A stretch of DNA of 64,000 bases from Odontesthes bonariensis (GCF_027942865.1 NC_134519.1:19378248-19442247), one strand, 5' to 3'. Shown: positions 28,884 through 41,900, counted from the first letter of the stretch. Program-made: numbers and translations. Notes: generated by a model from the sequence alone, not told the origin.

Positions 28884-31310
28884 CAGCAGCCTTAATGTCC
28901 TCACAGTGCAGTACTACTCCTCCTCCACAGCCCCCTTCATCCAGTCCTTTTCTCCAGTTATTCAAGTGCACAACCATAGATGGGAGTATAAAGGCCAAGC
29001 CGAGTGCTTTTTCTATCAACTAAAGAGATGAGAAGGAAGAAAATAAAAGGTGTTTACTTGTTGATTGTCCAGTGATGCAGCTTCTACCGTCAGATTATAA
29101 CTAATTAGATTTTTCTGTCATCTCAGAGCATTGCAGTGACTTTGGTTAAATGTGTTCTCTTGCTTCTTGTGTGAGAGCTGCCTTATTTGAGGGAAATGTG
29201 GGCAGACTAAACATCCCAGAGTCAGGATTAAACGTAGGTAGGCCTTGTGAACCACTGATTGACAGATATCAGACTTTTCCTGCCTCGCAGTGCTAACTTT
29301 TCTTTTTCTTTTTTTTCTCGCAGAGAGAAAAAGCAACAAATAGCCTGTCCAACTAGTTGTGCCAAATATGGCTTGAAATTCTTTCCCATCAGGGACTCTA
29401 GTGGAAAAACAGGGGTTTAGCTCTCACCTTCAGTCATATTGTTGCATGTATCGCAGAACTGTCTCCACTTTTTACAGAGAATTTTACACTTTTTCGCAAA
29501 ATAAGACTGCAATTCTCGACCTTTTCGTACCACGAGTCTTTGCAGGCAAAGCACCTTTCCCTTTTATGACTAAGTAACCTCTATGTTTTGGAACCGGTCG
29601 TGACCCTCAGCGTGTTGTTTATGCTGTGGGACGTTTTGTTTTTGGGCTCCATGTGTGGACTAAGCTGTGAAGCGATACGACAGCACTCTTCGTTTGATAT
29701 CGGAAAGTGTGTCATGTTTCTAGTCTAGAATTTTCAGAAAAACTTTATCTTCCACTAAACGATAGCGTTCAAAAGACTTTTTTTACACACAGTATGGGGG
29801 AAATAACCGTGGGTGAACTGTGTGCGTGAACGTGTGTGTTTTTACGATGACTGAGCCAACGCCCCCCGTGGGAGAGAAAAGCCATTTGTTTTTAATCGAC
29901 ACCAAACTATTTTCTCGTCATTCCAGTTAGGAAGGGAAGAAGGCACCGAGTTGAAGCCATGAAGTCATATGAGGAGGGAGGGGAGGGGGGGAAAACCAGC
30001 ACATGATTTCGCGTTTGACCCGCACAGGCTTATACATCCCATCGCCACCTGCACCTCCTTATCATAGTAACTCGCAGTTGTTTTGTTTCAGTGCGCAACT
30101 TCAGCCTCCCGATTCCAAATCCTGCCAGGATCCACTTTTTTGTCAGGTTAGCTTCTGTCAGGGCAGAGGAAGACTGGCCGGTCCGAGTCATGTCTCTGCA
30201 GTTACTGAGGTGAGCTGGAGATTTGTGTCACATAGCGGTGAAAATATTACATGGACCAGCATGAATGTGTGATTCTTGTACCCGTGATTTTGACCTCTCG
30301 TCGAGCACAGTCGTGACTTTGTAATTCCTTAACTGACATCAATTCCCGCCCGATATTTTATTTTATTTTGTTTCCAATCAAACCTCGAAAAGTCTTAAGA
30401 TATTTCTGCTGTTTTTGTTTTTGGCATATAGAGATATAGAAGAAAAAGTACATAGACCTTTGCAAGTCTTCCTTTGGTCCATTGCAACTGGGAGAATATA
30501 ATGCAGGGCAGATCCGGGTGTTTGACTTTTATTTTTAGATGCACCAACATTTGAATGCCAAAATGTGTTTAGACAATGTCCTTGGATGTAAAGCATTTCT
30601 TTGTGAGTTTATCTGGATATCGCTGCTCTGTTGGTCTTAGATTGTAAAAGCTGTGCGGCAGTGTGGGAACCCATTCTAAGCCTTAAAATGCGACTACAGA
30701 CGAAGCAAACGCTATGAGAATGGAACCGTTGACAGCTCAGTTAACCCACGTGTGGTTTACTGCATCGTTTAATGACTTCAGTGTACAATGTTCTGTATTT
30801 GATCTGTTTTCAGTGTTTGTGTGACAAAAGAAGCCCAAGATATGAAGGTGAGAATGGATGACTCATGGTTGATGATGTTCTCATTCGAGATTGGTTAAAG
30901 GCGTACTGTCCTGCACTCGAGAGCTTTTCGTTGATGTTCATTTATTGCTTTCAAAAGTTCTTCTTTCCCCTGAGGTGTAGCAGCACATAGTTTAAAGAAC
31001 ATGTAGCTCATGGTAAAGCAGTTCTGTGTGAGCACCTTTAAGCTATGCAATTTAAGCCTGTTCTTTACAATGTGTTCAGCGGTCACACTAACGTCTCCAG
31101 TTGGTATTATTGGTACATTCCATGTGAATTTAGAAATATTGAACGTGAAAGGCATACTGCACTCATTTTCCTGATTCATCTTTGTTGGTTTCTGACTTCT
31201 TTTCTGCCAAAACAGAATGAACACCTTCACCTTGTGTGCCATTGAAGGAAAATGTGATAAGTGGAAGGTTTGTCTTATTTTTCTTAAATGATGAACAAAA
31301 TAAATACCTG
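28884..31310 (+). other. kdsr: probable kdsr 3' UTR and downstream intergenic sequence
   Basis: There is no coding exon here. AATAAA occurs early (about 29041) and again near 31300 (ACAAAATAAATACC), so the 3' UTR could be about 170 bp or about 2.4 kb. A further AATAAA lies near 31580. The later signals would imply a long 3' UTR. The choice needs transcript data. Confidence 0.4.
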
Positions 31311-31678
31311 TAAGCAAAGATAAACTCTCAGTCCTCGTCATTTCGTTTTTGTGTGCTTGTGGCTGAATATGTTCTGTTTGCTTCCCCGGAGTTGCTCTCA
31401 CACCGCGCTTCGTCGTCAGAAAACACGGGATCTCGCACACTAGTACATACATTTTGTACTGCCAGGTTGGATTTCCATCCACAAGAGGGAGATTGGACCT
31501 CGTCAAAGATAATCCTGTTAGAGCTTTCCCTGCATGTGTGGGTGAGCTCTTGCCTGAAAGCTCTTATTCTTAAAACACGCAATAAATGGTGCATTGATTA
31601 AAGTAGTGACTACAGATGCTTTGGGCGCAGATCTTTCAGTTCACTAAAGGTCTCCGGGCGTAGATTTACTTGCGTAGG

Positions 31679-31686
31679 TGACGTCA
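31679..31686. promoter_or_regulatory. palindromic CRE (TGACGTCA) upstream of bcl2
   Basis: A perfect CRE octamer lies 617 bp before the bcl2 start codon, followed by an AT-rich GAATATATCAC and a GC-rich stretch. The human BCL2 5' flank is known to contain a functional CRE that responds to CREB. Conservation of position is an inference. Confidence 0.55.
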
Positions 31687-32302
31687 TGAATATATCACTA
31701 AGAGCGCGGCCCACTGGGCAGGGAGCTGCTGTCGATATGAGGAGCAATCGTGGAGGAGGACTCAGTCCGACCTTGTCTGGCTCGCAGTCCCGTGCTTGCT
31801 TGTGCGTAGCGCGCTGCTAGAATAGTTGGTCGTGTTCAAAGCCGCCTCGGGCGCGTACAGTTCAGGCTTTCATTCATATCTTTATTAGCAGCACGTCCAC
31901 GTTTGCGGTGATGCGCAAAGAAACAGAGCAGCACTGCTCCAACCTCTTCCGCATATTGGATTTCTATGCAAAGAGACGGTCGCCAGGTTCCCTCCAAGGA
32001 TTCAGGAAAGAAGACTGCTGCTGACACAGACCCAGTATTTTTCTGACTTCACAAAAAAAGAAAAAGGGGTTCCTTTTTTTTTTTGTGGTTTTTTTTTTGC
32101 AGTTTGGTCTAAAGGGGTTTTCAAACATTTACGAAGTATTTTTGCTCCATGTGTGGGATAGCTGCTCGTATTTCTGAGATCTCAACGTAACCTAGTTTTT
32201 TGGACGTGTCTGTGCCGCGCGTTCCAGGAGTGCACACTTTCGATCACAATGCATTTTATCTAGGGCGATCTCTGATCATACAAAGTGCCAAATTAAGCCG
32301 GA
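31687..32302 (+). promoter_or_regulatory. bcl2: bcl2 proximal promoter and 5' UTR, with two short upstream ORFs
   Basis: This is GC-richer sequence leading into the bcl2 coding exon. If transcribed without splicing it contains two short upstream reading frames, at 32149-32190 (13 codons plus stop) and 32249-32263 (4 codons plus stop). Both end before the main start. A short upstream ORF that lowers translation is known for human BCL2. The transcription start is not determined here. Confidence 0.5.
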
Positions 32303-32842
32303 ATGGCAAACGAGTGTAATCGCATTATTGTGGAAAAGTACATCTGTCATAAACTCTCCAAGCGGGGATACGCATGGGTGTTCCACGATGCCCGAGATGA
32401 AGATGCTCCTAATAACGGCTCTGTAGGTGACCACTCGCCCACTTTGGTCCGCCGGTGCCGAGATGAGAGCTCCGGGTCGGACAGCGAGAGCCCCCCCCAC
32501 CTCTGCAGACGGCTCCCGCAGCTCGCCGCCATCCACAGAGTCCTGCGCGAGGCTGGGGACGAGCTTGAACGACTATACCAGCTGGACTTTACGGAGATGT
32601 CGCGGCAGCTGTATCTCACCTCCAACACGGCGAACAGGAGGTTCGCCGAGGTGATAGACGAACTATTCCGGGACGGGGTGAACTGGGGCCGGATTATTGC
32701 TTTCTTCGAGTTCGGGGGCACGGTGTGTGTCGAGTGCTCGACCAAGGAGGAGATGACGTCGCAGGTGGACAACATCGCGGAGTGGATGACTGAGTATTTA
32801 AATGGATCTCTTAACAGCTGGATACAAGATAACGGGGGATGG
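32303..32842 (+). CDS. bcl2: Bcl-2 apoptosis regulator, coding exon 1 (residues 1-180)
   Basis: This exon encodes the first 180 of 225 residues. Bcl-2 blocks apoptosis at the outer mitochondrial and ER membranes by binding BH3 proteins and Bax/Bak. The start codon has a strong context (GGAATGG). BH4 lies at about residues 8-25 (IIVEKYICHKLSKRGYAW). A charged, Ser-rich loop follows (about 29-71), shorter than in human BCL2. BH3 is at 77-92 with core LREAGD, and BH1 at about 120-141 with NWGR and FFEFGG. The first half of BH2 (WIQDNGGW, 173-180) ends at the donor GTAGGT. The split of BH2 after GGW matches the conserved BCL2-family intron. Exon 2 is 23.4 kb away. Total length is 225 versus 239 aa in human, mostly because of the loop. 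Confidence 0.96.
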
Positions 32843-33094
32843 GTAGGTCTGGTTCCGTGTAGTTGAGCGCTTTGCGTTAAGTGTGCGCCTCTCTGGTAGA
32901 AATGCTTTGAATTAAAGGAGGGGGGGGGGGCTAAAACCAAACATTTAGCCTGCCTAAATGTTTGGTTGACATCAAATTAAGAATCCTGATTTGGCTTGTG
33001 GTGGCTCAATGTCGAAAGTACACGTGAAGTGGATCATTACTAAAATTCTTCTCAAGATGTGGCTGTGACGCAAGACAGCGCAAGCTGCCGAGGT

Positions 33095-33235
33095 GGGCGG
33101 GCGTCCATTTTTTTTTAGCTGCTCTGATTGGATGACCGCGTTGGCATTTAAACCAAATCCGACCAATCGAACCGCATTCTCTGTCACACCTCCCGACGCT
33201 TTGATATAAATCCCCGCCCTGTTCCACGCACAGCC
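33095..33235 (+). promoter_or_regulatory. promoter-like cluster inside the bcl2 intron
   Basis: In order are a GC box (GTGGGCGGGC, 33095-33104), an inverted CCAAT (GATTGG, 33126-33131), a CCAAT (33163-33167) and a TATA-like GATATAAAT (33203-33211). They are spaced as in a plus-strand core promoter, with an expected start near 33235. It begins about 250 bp after the bcl2 exon 1 donor. Activity is inferred. Confidence 0.4.
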
Positions 33236-36039
33236 AGTGGCAGAATCAGACAGACAGCTGTCAGGCAGGACAGAAAGTCTCCCACTGTAAGAAGCAGGGT
33301 GGAGTAATAATCGTTAAAAAGCAGGAGGTGGTGCATCATGCTTGAGAGTGTGCAGGACTCTTTCAGAATTCACCTGTATCTGAGGGGTTAAGCAGAAGAG
33401 TTCTACAGGCTGGGATTCTTTGTAGGAGAGAGGATGCCAGACACATGTCAGTGAACAGCTACTGGCTAGCTGTGTTCAGGCCTCTGGTTATGAGTGGACA
33501 GTTTTCAGCTGTCAGAGCCCCTTTCTTCACCACTAAAAGATGCATAAAGTATCTATGCGTTTTCCTGATTATATTTGCGCACACATTCGGGTAAAATATC
33601 TGACAGAGGCTGTCCCATGTTTAGCAAGAAATCCTTTGCTAACTCTCCAGGTTCTTTTGCACTAGAAGCACGCAGAATGATGATTAATAAGCCTTTAATT
33701 AGCACAGGTGTGTTTCACGGGAACATAACATTTATGTTGTGCATGGTTATCGTAGCTGGAAGGTATCACATTTGGAATTTGTCTGTGTGTATTTAGAGGG
33801 GAGGGAGGGGCATTAATGATTCATATCCAATGTTTCATCTCAAAGGATTGGAGCGTTTAACATTCCCCTTGAGTATGTGTTGCCCCTGGAGGTGGCAGGT
33901 TGTGCCACATATCAAAGGCAGGCAACAGAGGTGGGGGGGGGGCTTCCAGGAACACAGAGTGCTAATCTGCAGCCGCTGTGTTTAACATGCACTGTTCTGT
34001 TTGTGCGTCGAGGTTGGAACTCTCTTGTCTGCTTTTTCAGACCCATGCCTTGAAGCCTAAAGCACACTGGGCTGCACTGATGCCTGCACAAAGTCCCTGG
34101 AGCCTGTGGCCCACTGTACAATAATGTAGGTCATCACAGTCTGCTTTTTACAGCTGGGTAATGTCTATATCTCTGCATGGGCTGAAGAGAGACAGGGAGT
34201 CCACTCCTTTAATCCAAAACATTATTCAGGGATTATATGAAAGCATATGTCTGCCGTTTGGGTCAATTTGGTGGATTTACCCTTCCGGAGAATCAAAAAT
34301 CTAATCCAGATTATTTTCAGATCAAAGTAGGCTTCAGCTTCCACATCTTTATTTGAATGGCTATCAGGTAGGCAGTTCCCTGAGATGTTTGAGTTATTAC
34401 ATGACCTTTAACAACTGAGACAGTATTGTCTCAGTTTGAGAAATCTGGCTTCTCCATTTTATTAACTTGCTGGCTGGATTTTGCAGTGTAATAAAAGTCA
34501 CTGTATTATTCAGCATGGTAGGTTGTTTTTCTAAGCCTCCTGTGTTATATTTAAGAGTTTGCCGTGTGTGTACGGCCACTAAAATTTGGTGAGTTATTCA
34601 TAGATAATGTTGCAAAATTTGTTAAGCAGATGTGCCCCCACTGGTGATCTCAGGTCAAAAAGCCAGACTTTTAGACTTCAGATGGGCGAATTCTGTCCAG
34701 AATAACAACAAAATGTCTTAAGACATCACTATTCTGTATTTCTATTTTCACGGCCCCACAAGCACACCATTACTAAATGCTGTTTTGCAACATAGAAGTC
34801 AAAGCACAGTTTTATTTTGTTTTAATTTAGTTTAATTCCTTCCAAAACTAAAAACACCACCAAATGAAACGACACTCCCAGAATAAAAGAAGGATGTGAC
34901 CTCAGTGTCCTCGCCGTGTGGGCAGAACAATGGCTGCCACCGGTAGGAAATTATCTGGCATCCAGTCAGTTTTAATGAGAAAGCTTTGAGTGGGTTGAGA
35001 TGAAGCAAATGTGCTTAAATCTAATCTGAAGTCAGGCTTTGGTGTGGGAGTCCATCCATTTGTTGGGACAACATGGTTGCGTGTAGATAATTTCTTCCAC
35101 CATCTGCTAGGTGGCCGTTATATTTATGTTTCAGCTGTATTTTAAAATAGTTTACAGGTCGTCCAAACAATGAAGACGCTCAGTAAACATGGTTAAATGT
35201 TAATTTTAGACAGGTTGTACTTATGGTCACTTAGACTGTCCTTTGTGTTATTGTGGGCAAGAGGTGAGTGTTGTGTTTTCCAGCACTCTGAAAACATAGG
35301 TGGGGGCTAATCAACCTATTACTGACATTTTGACATGTGTGAGTGGTGTGGAAACGGCCTTCTATCAGTTCTCAGTCTCTGTTTCCTGTTGTTTTTGAGA
35401 CAATTTGAGCCCAAAAAAAGAGTGCCCACTAATCATTGTTGAGTCTACACATCGTGGGTGAGTCAAATATACCTTAAGTTAAACAAAATCTGACCCTTAG
35501 ACGTGACAAAGCGCTTACTGTATTTGAAGAACCCATCTGAGGTTGAAAATGCTCCCATTGTCCACTGATTACCTCCCACACCGGGGATGTGAAACAAGGT
35601 CCTTCCATTGTCCGCAACCTTCTGTTAAAAATTTGACCTTTGTGTTGCCAGAGATCGTCCTCCTCAGCTGAGTTCAGGCTGCAGCCTCACCCACACATGG
35701 TGCACCTGTTTATTTACAGGCACTGGCAGTAAATACTGAGTGATTGAACAAAGCACAAAGCAGACAGCATCCGAGTTCTGAAATTACATGCTTGACCTGA
35801 GATGTTTGACTGGCTGCGGGGGCAGCACAGAGCAAAATGCCAAAATGTCCTTCCAGAGAAAAACAGCAGTTTCACAACTGACAGTTAACACAGAAAAGCT
35901 CCAAATCAGAAAAACTTGATTGGACCCCAAAGAAAAATTGCTCAATGCCGACGTTGAGAAATGAATTTCCTTCTAATCATCGGTGTTATCTTTGGTCATC
36001 CGCAAAAAAATGGCAATGTTTTTTGGTCCAGTTTTTGTA

Positions 36040-36860
36040 CAGTCATGTGAAAAAAGAAAGTATACGCCCTTTAAATTCTATGCTTTACATGTCAGGGCAT
36101 AATAAAAAAAAAATGTGTACCCATACAAGGTCGTAAGTCAGGTAATTTCAAACAAAGATGAACAACAAGTGATGATATATTACAATGTGTAATTATTTAA
36201 AAAGAAGCTAATCCAAAATGTAGAAGCAGTGTGAGAGAAACTAAGTATACCCCGCTGTTTACATCCCTGTAGAGTCACCACTTTAAGTAATTGTTTTCCG
36301 CATGATGTTATCCTTCCTTACGTGGTTTTGGAGAAGTCTTGGCCCACCCCAACAAACCGAAGCACTGTTGACTGGTGCAGCTGATTGAGGTTGGAAGGCA
36401 TTTGTCAATGCACGGCTCTCTTAAAGTCCCACCGCACAGTTTCAATCAGGTGGAGGTCTGGGCTTTGCCTTGGTCATTGTTGCAGTGTTTGGAATCATTG
36501 TCCTGTTATATGACCCAACTTCAGCCAATCTTAAATTGTCAGACAGATAGCCTCACATTTGATTTGAGTTCATAATCAGCTCAATGACTGCCAGGTGTCC
36601 AGGTCCTGTGACTGTAAAACAGGCCCATATCATCATCTCTCCACCACCATGCTTGACAGTTGACCCAAACATCTTCACTTTGGTCTTATCGGACATTGTT
36701 CCAGAAGTCTTGTGGTTTGTTTAGATGCAACCGTGTTCCATTTGGATGGAAGTGGCTTTATCCATTTAAATTTAAGATCTGGTAAGCACTGAGTCATTTT
36801 TTTATTATGTCCTGTATGTAAAAGCTCAGAATTGAATGTTTATACCTTCTTACTTTTCTT
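36040..36860 (-). mobile_element. degenerate Tc1-like transposon with long inverted ends
   Basis: The left end CAGTCATGTGAAAAAAG begins at 36040 after TA. The outer 70 bases recur, inverted and diverged, at about 36797-36860. Between them the minus strand (about 36700-36590) still reads VKHGGGEMMIWACF then GPGHLAVIE, the hallmark block of Tc1 transposases. The rest of the frame is broken by stops and deletions, so it cannot encode an active enzyme. Confidence 0.8.
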
Positions 36861-37332
36861 AAAATACTTATTTTTCATAATAGCCTACAATGATAGTTTT
36901 AACTTTGAGATGTATAATGATACAATTGTTATTTTTCTGGTTAACAAAGGATGAATTAGAAAGATTTTGGTATCAGTTTGGAGCACGAGCAGGTCAACGA
37001 GCACTTCTGTGTTGGATGAAGTTTCACGACAGTTGACTCAGCATGATTGAAATATTTGTGGTTTTTTAGTGACTTGCCTATTATTTGAAGGCTTGCTGTT
37101 TAATCTGGTGCACCCATCCCCTGCCGAGAGATTTAAAGTCATTTTTGATTAAAGACTGTTCATAGTCATCATTATCATGAAGCCACATAAGCAGTTTTTT
37201 CCCCTAAAACTAGTGAACACTTAAACAACATGTCCATCTGCTTTGGGTGTTCTTAGTATTTTGTACAAAACACAGAGATCAGGTGTCTGAGGAATGCTGC
37301 TATCCAGGTGGCCTATTTCTCTTTTTTCTTTT

Positions 37333-37338
37333 TGTGTG

Positions 37339-37408
<70 letters not shown>
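37333..37408. repeat. (TG)n microsatellite
   Basis: About 38 TG units with a few TGCG interruptions lie in the bcl2 intron. It probably varies in length between individuals and can form Z-DNA. Confidence 0.95.
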
Positions 37409-38769
37409 CATGTAAGGAGAATACAATATAAGGCTGGGTTGGGTCCATCCTGTGGGGGATTCCCTGAGCACAGTCTCTTTGCTGGTGGGTGGGATTCATG
37501 TTGCCATGGAATAGTGCGCACCTTGTTGATACTATCTGGTACAGTGAGGAAAATAGTTCATCTCCATACAGGTGACGTGCCGGGAGAGTAGAGACAAAAC
37601 CCAAACAAAGGAGACACATGCAGACATAAAAAGAAGAGAAAAAGAACATCTTTCACGAGATATCACATACTTGAAATTGGCATCTCCCAGCAGCAAATTG
37701 TCTTCTTAACATGAGTCCATTTCAATCAGGGGTGCATTCTGGAAAAGTTTAAGGCTGTTCTGCCTCCGCTTTGAACTTTTTTTTTTTTAATTAATTAAAA
37801 GGAGTCTGTATTGATCATGAAAGGAATGCTACATCTGAGGAATCGTGTTTTACAGTGTGCTGAGCTTTGTAAGTCATGACTGATCCATCTGTTCTAAGCT
37901 ACAAATCTTCTTTCTTCACCCCGGTGCTGTCACAATCAGTTTATTAGTCTGGTCTGAGTGTGGGATGAACACAGCTTGCTTGTTTCCTGCATTCAGGCAG
38001 AGAAATAAGTGATCATTCATGCAAATTGCAATTAGGGTTATTTTCCCCTCCGACCATCAAACAGTGATGCAGTTTCACTGCTGGAGAAGCAAAAAGCCAA
38101 GGCTGGTCTGGAAATTCTGACAACAGTTTTATCTCTTGATGTGGACTCTCAGCTCTGTAATGGAGACTGTACACCACAAAAGATCTTAATGTGAGGGAGA
38201 GAGGGAGCCAAGATTTTCCCCATGCTGTACCCCCTTTGCTGCGCAGGCCTCAGCACTCACCATCTGCCACTGTGTTTACACCCATCAATTCGGCAACTGT
38301 AATCTCAGAAACATTTCCTACAGAGGAAGGCTGCTCTTAGCTTTAACGCCCTCACAGTCGGACGGGAGTATTTTCTTCCGGTAGCTTGCCTGTAGAAAAC
38401 TGAGATGCTTAAAGACTTTAGATCCAAATGTTGCATTTTTGTGGACTGAACACTTACTAAAGCAGATTTATCCTTGACCTGACCCCCAAAAGGTATGAAG
38501 TTAAAAACAACATATTTATTTGATATCCTATTCATTAAGACTACATTCTATTTCAAACCCTTACATCTTTTTTTTTTCAAAGAAAGAAAGGAAAAGAGTC
38601 CAGTATAGCAGCTCGTAGCAGTTATTGTAGCAGTTTAGGGTCTGCTTATTTATTTGTTCAGTTCTTGCTCTTGGTTCATATTATGTGACAATTCCTTTGT
38701 GAGATAAACAAATATTTCAGATTGTGTTATGGCAAACTTCCCTTGCTATAAGGGAAGTTATAGCAAAAC

Positions 38770-38960
38770 ATTCCCTGTGCTGTTGGCTGCTGCAAAAGCC
38801 CAGCGCATGATCCACCCCCGTGCTCCACAGTTAAAGAGGTGTTCTTTATGTAAAAATTCCTCACCCTATTTCCTCCAAAAATACTTTTTGCTCATCATAG
38901 CAAGGACTGGTTTCCTTCTAATTTGCATATTTCTGATTTTTGGTTTTACTATGAGGAGGA
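38770..38960. mobile_element. degenerate DNA-transposon relic related to the one at 7.75-8.1 kb
   Basis: CCCAGCGCATGATCCACCCC near 38800 matches, with substitutions, CCCAATGCATGATCAATCCA in the 8.04-kb relic. Neighbouring sequence aligns loosely by eye. No open frame or clear ends are visible. Confidence 0.35.
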
Positions 38961-41900
38961 TGCAGAAAAAGGTTCTACTTTTATGACGACGAACAACATA
39001 TTTGCGCAGTTGTGGCTGGAAAAGAGAATAGATGCACTATTGACTCCAGAGTCACTTCAGAGTCTTCTGCAGGAAGATTTTTATTCCAAACGACCCAATG
39101 AGCAGTTCTCTTGGAAATGTTTCTTGATCTCACAGACCTCAACTTGACTTCCACCGTTCCTGTTACCTACTATTTCTTAATAACATTACAAACTGAGGAC
39201 ACCTGAAAAACAGTTTGCTATCTTCTAATAGACTTCCTGACAATGACTGTAACAAGTCATAGCCCTAAAAAGCTCATTAAGATTTTTCGACCGTGGTCAA
39301 ACTGATCTAAGAGGTCTTGTGGCGCCTAAACTTCTTATCGAAAAGCTTAAGATTGTTAAACACAACGTCTGATTTTTAATATCTTGCTGTCAGTCTTATA
39401 TACTTATATGGAAGATGATATGAACACAGAATAACAGACAAACAAGATGTGTCTCTAAAACTAGATTAGGACTTTGATTGTGTTGTTGACTGGAACAAAA
39501 TGTCAGATATGCAGTGTGAATTCTTCAAATCAGTCTTAAAAGACTTTCCATCTTTACCTTTCCACACGTGCAGAGCATTTCATGATGAACGTGGAGCCTC
39601 TGCTGTGTATGAACAACAGTCAAACGTCAAGATTAGCACACAAAAAGCTGTTTTGTCACAGTTGCATTGATATTGGGTGTGCTGCTTTCCACGACCTCGC
39701 CCCCCCGAGACCCTCCACCCCGTCCTGTGTGCTTATTTATGGGCCTTCTCAGGAGGGCTGCAGGAATGTCTGCTGGGGAACAGTGACTGTAAATAAATAA
39801 TGGAAACGACCTGGGTTTTTCTTTCCTGAGTGGCCGGTGAAGGGTGTGGGCCATTTTTGTTCTTTAGTCAGATAATCCTGTCAGCGGAGCATGCTTCACC
39901 CAGGGACACGTGCTGATGCAAGCGCTTTTTGTTTATTTGGAATCTTGCAAAATTCCCCTTGTGTTTGACTTGTGTGTTCACATGAACCTGCACAGTGATA
40001 TGGTGTGTGAATGTATGCGTATGATTCTATTTCCTTTTCTAATCTTTGCTAAAAGAAAAGTGATCACCTAAACCTGCTGTTTTTCAGTTTTATGTGGGAC
40101 ACGTGCTTTAGCTGTTTGAAAGCCCCCCTATCCCACTCAGAGCACATAGTGATAAATAATAAATGGAACGAAGAAACTCAGACACTAAATGTATCTCCCT
40201 CCTTTAGAACCCAACCACCTTTAAACATATACATTTACACACATACACATGTACCTTCCCGACACTAATGACACACTAATACCAGGAGTCGTGACTCTCT
40301 GTGTCAGGTGACAGTAGAGATCCCTAAAAAATGCAGAGACATGTGAGAGGCTTCTAAATATAGAAGAGTTACCATCAGTGTGACTGTGTGGTCCTTTAAT
40401 TGTCATGTTGCACATAAATCTCTGTCCAGTTTGCTTCTGTTCTATCTGTCTGCAGGGAAAAAATGTTCCAATGAGCCATTTGAGATTGCAGATAAAAGAG
40501 TTTTCCACCTTTCCTGTCATGGTGGGAGCTCGATAATGAGGAACCTACTGAGAAGCTAGTTGACTTTGCCACGAGGCACGCTCGTGTGCTGAAAAGAATA
40601 TCAATATAGGGCAAGGTTAAATGGTTCCTGCCTTTGTCTGATTACTGTTTTTATTTTTGGGGCAAAGCACCAAAGAGGTTTTAATAGATATTTGATATCT
40701 TCCATTCATGTCTACAGCAACAGTGTCCACTGCCATTTGAAATGCAGCTTCAGATGTCTTGTCATTTACAAAGAGAGAGCCTGTTGCATTGGTTACCCCG
40801 TGTCATTCTTAAAGGTTCAGATCACAAAACCAAGTCATATGACCATGTTTATGACGGACTATTTCCACCGAAAGAATTCCAAACTCAGAGATTTAAAGAT
40901 AGTCGAGGAGGCGATCCAACTACTTGCCCCCAACAAGTATTTTTTTTGGCATATGACATAATCGTCCTCATTCACCTCTTTTGTATCAGGATTGTGCCAG
41001 GAGATTATGAAGAAGTAGTTATCCATCGCTGGTATTTCATTCAATGTTGAAGTGAACTTTGGAAATGTCACTTCATGGAAACTACTCATCAGGTTGGTTT
41101 ATATTAACGAGGTTGGAGTAAATAAACCAGGCTGCGTAGCATTGTCAATTGTATATGCTAAGTTGCGCATGGCTTTGACAGAAACTTGGAGAAAAAAACC
41201 CACAAACAAAACCAGCTGCCTAATGATATATAGGTGAGAAGAATTTTGAGAGAAAAATTGAGTAGGGTCATCAAGAATTCTTTTGAATTGGGAATGTCCT
41301 TTTCATACTTTCTGTGAGTTTTGGCCATGTTTATTGTGCAAAGGAAACAGTTGATTGCTAATGTGATCAAATATATTTGGTTCTTCAGAAGTCATTAGCA
41401 TTATGGCTCTGACATGTTACTGCAGCCGCTCTGCGTTGGTATCTTGCGTAGCCTCACAAATGCACGTCTGTCTGTTACAACGTGTTCGTGCCGCTGGCTG
41501 GGGTAGCAATCTGAGATGTAGGCTTCTCTTCCTTTTGTTTGTGCTGTTGTTGGTTCTTTAGCTTTGCCCTACTGTGGTAAAGACATAAATCATAGTTGAC
41601 AAAACTCTGCTTTGTGGTGGAGTCGAACGGAAGTGTTAATATGAATAAAGGTTGTCCTGTGCAGTTGGGGTCTGAGCGTTTTGCCCATAATTCTGCAGTA
41701 TTTATTGTTTTTACACTTTTTTGTGTTTGTGTTGAAATTTCTTGCTTTTCCCTTTCTGGCTCAAGCTAACTTTAAACCAGTCAACATTCAATCTACACGT
41801 AGTGTCACCTGTGAGGGCTAAGCCCTGGTAGCTGTTTGGAGGATTGCACTCAAATCCATTTGCATTGGTTACATTCCCAAAATCCTTCCACTATTTCGGG

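Noticed and set aside
37221-37649. 142-codon minus-strand frame rich in His-Thr repeats, and plus-strand Cys-Val frames across the same place
   Set aside because: They are translations of the (TG)n microsatellite.
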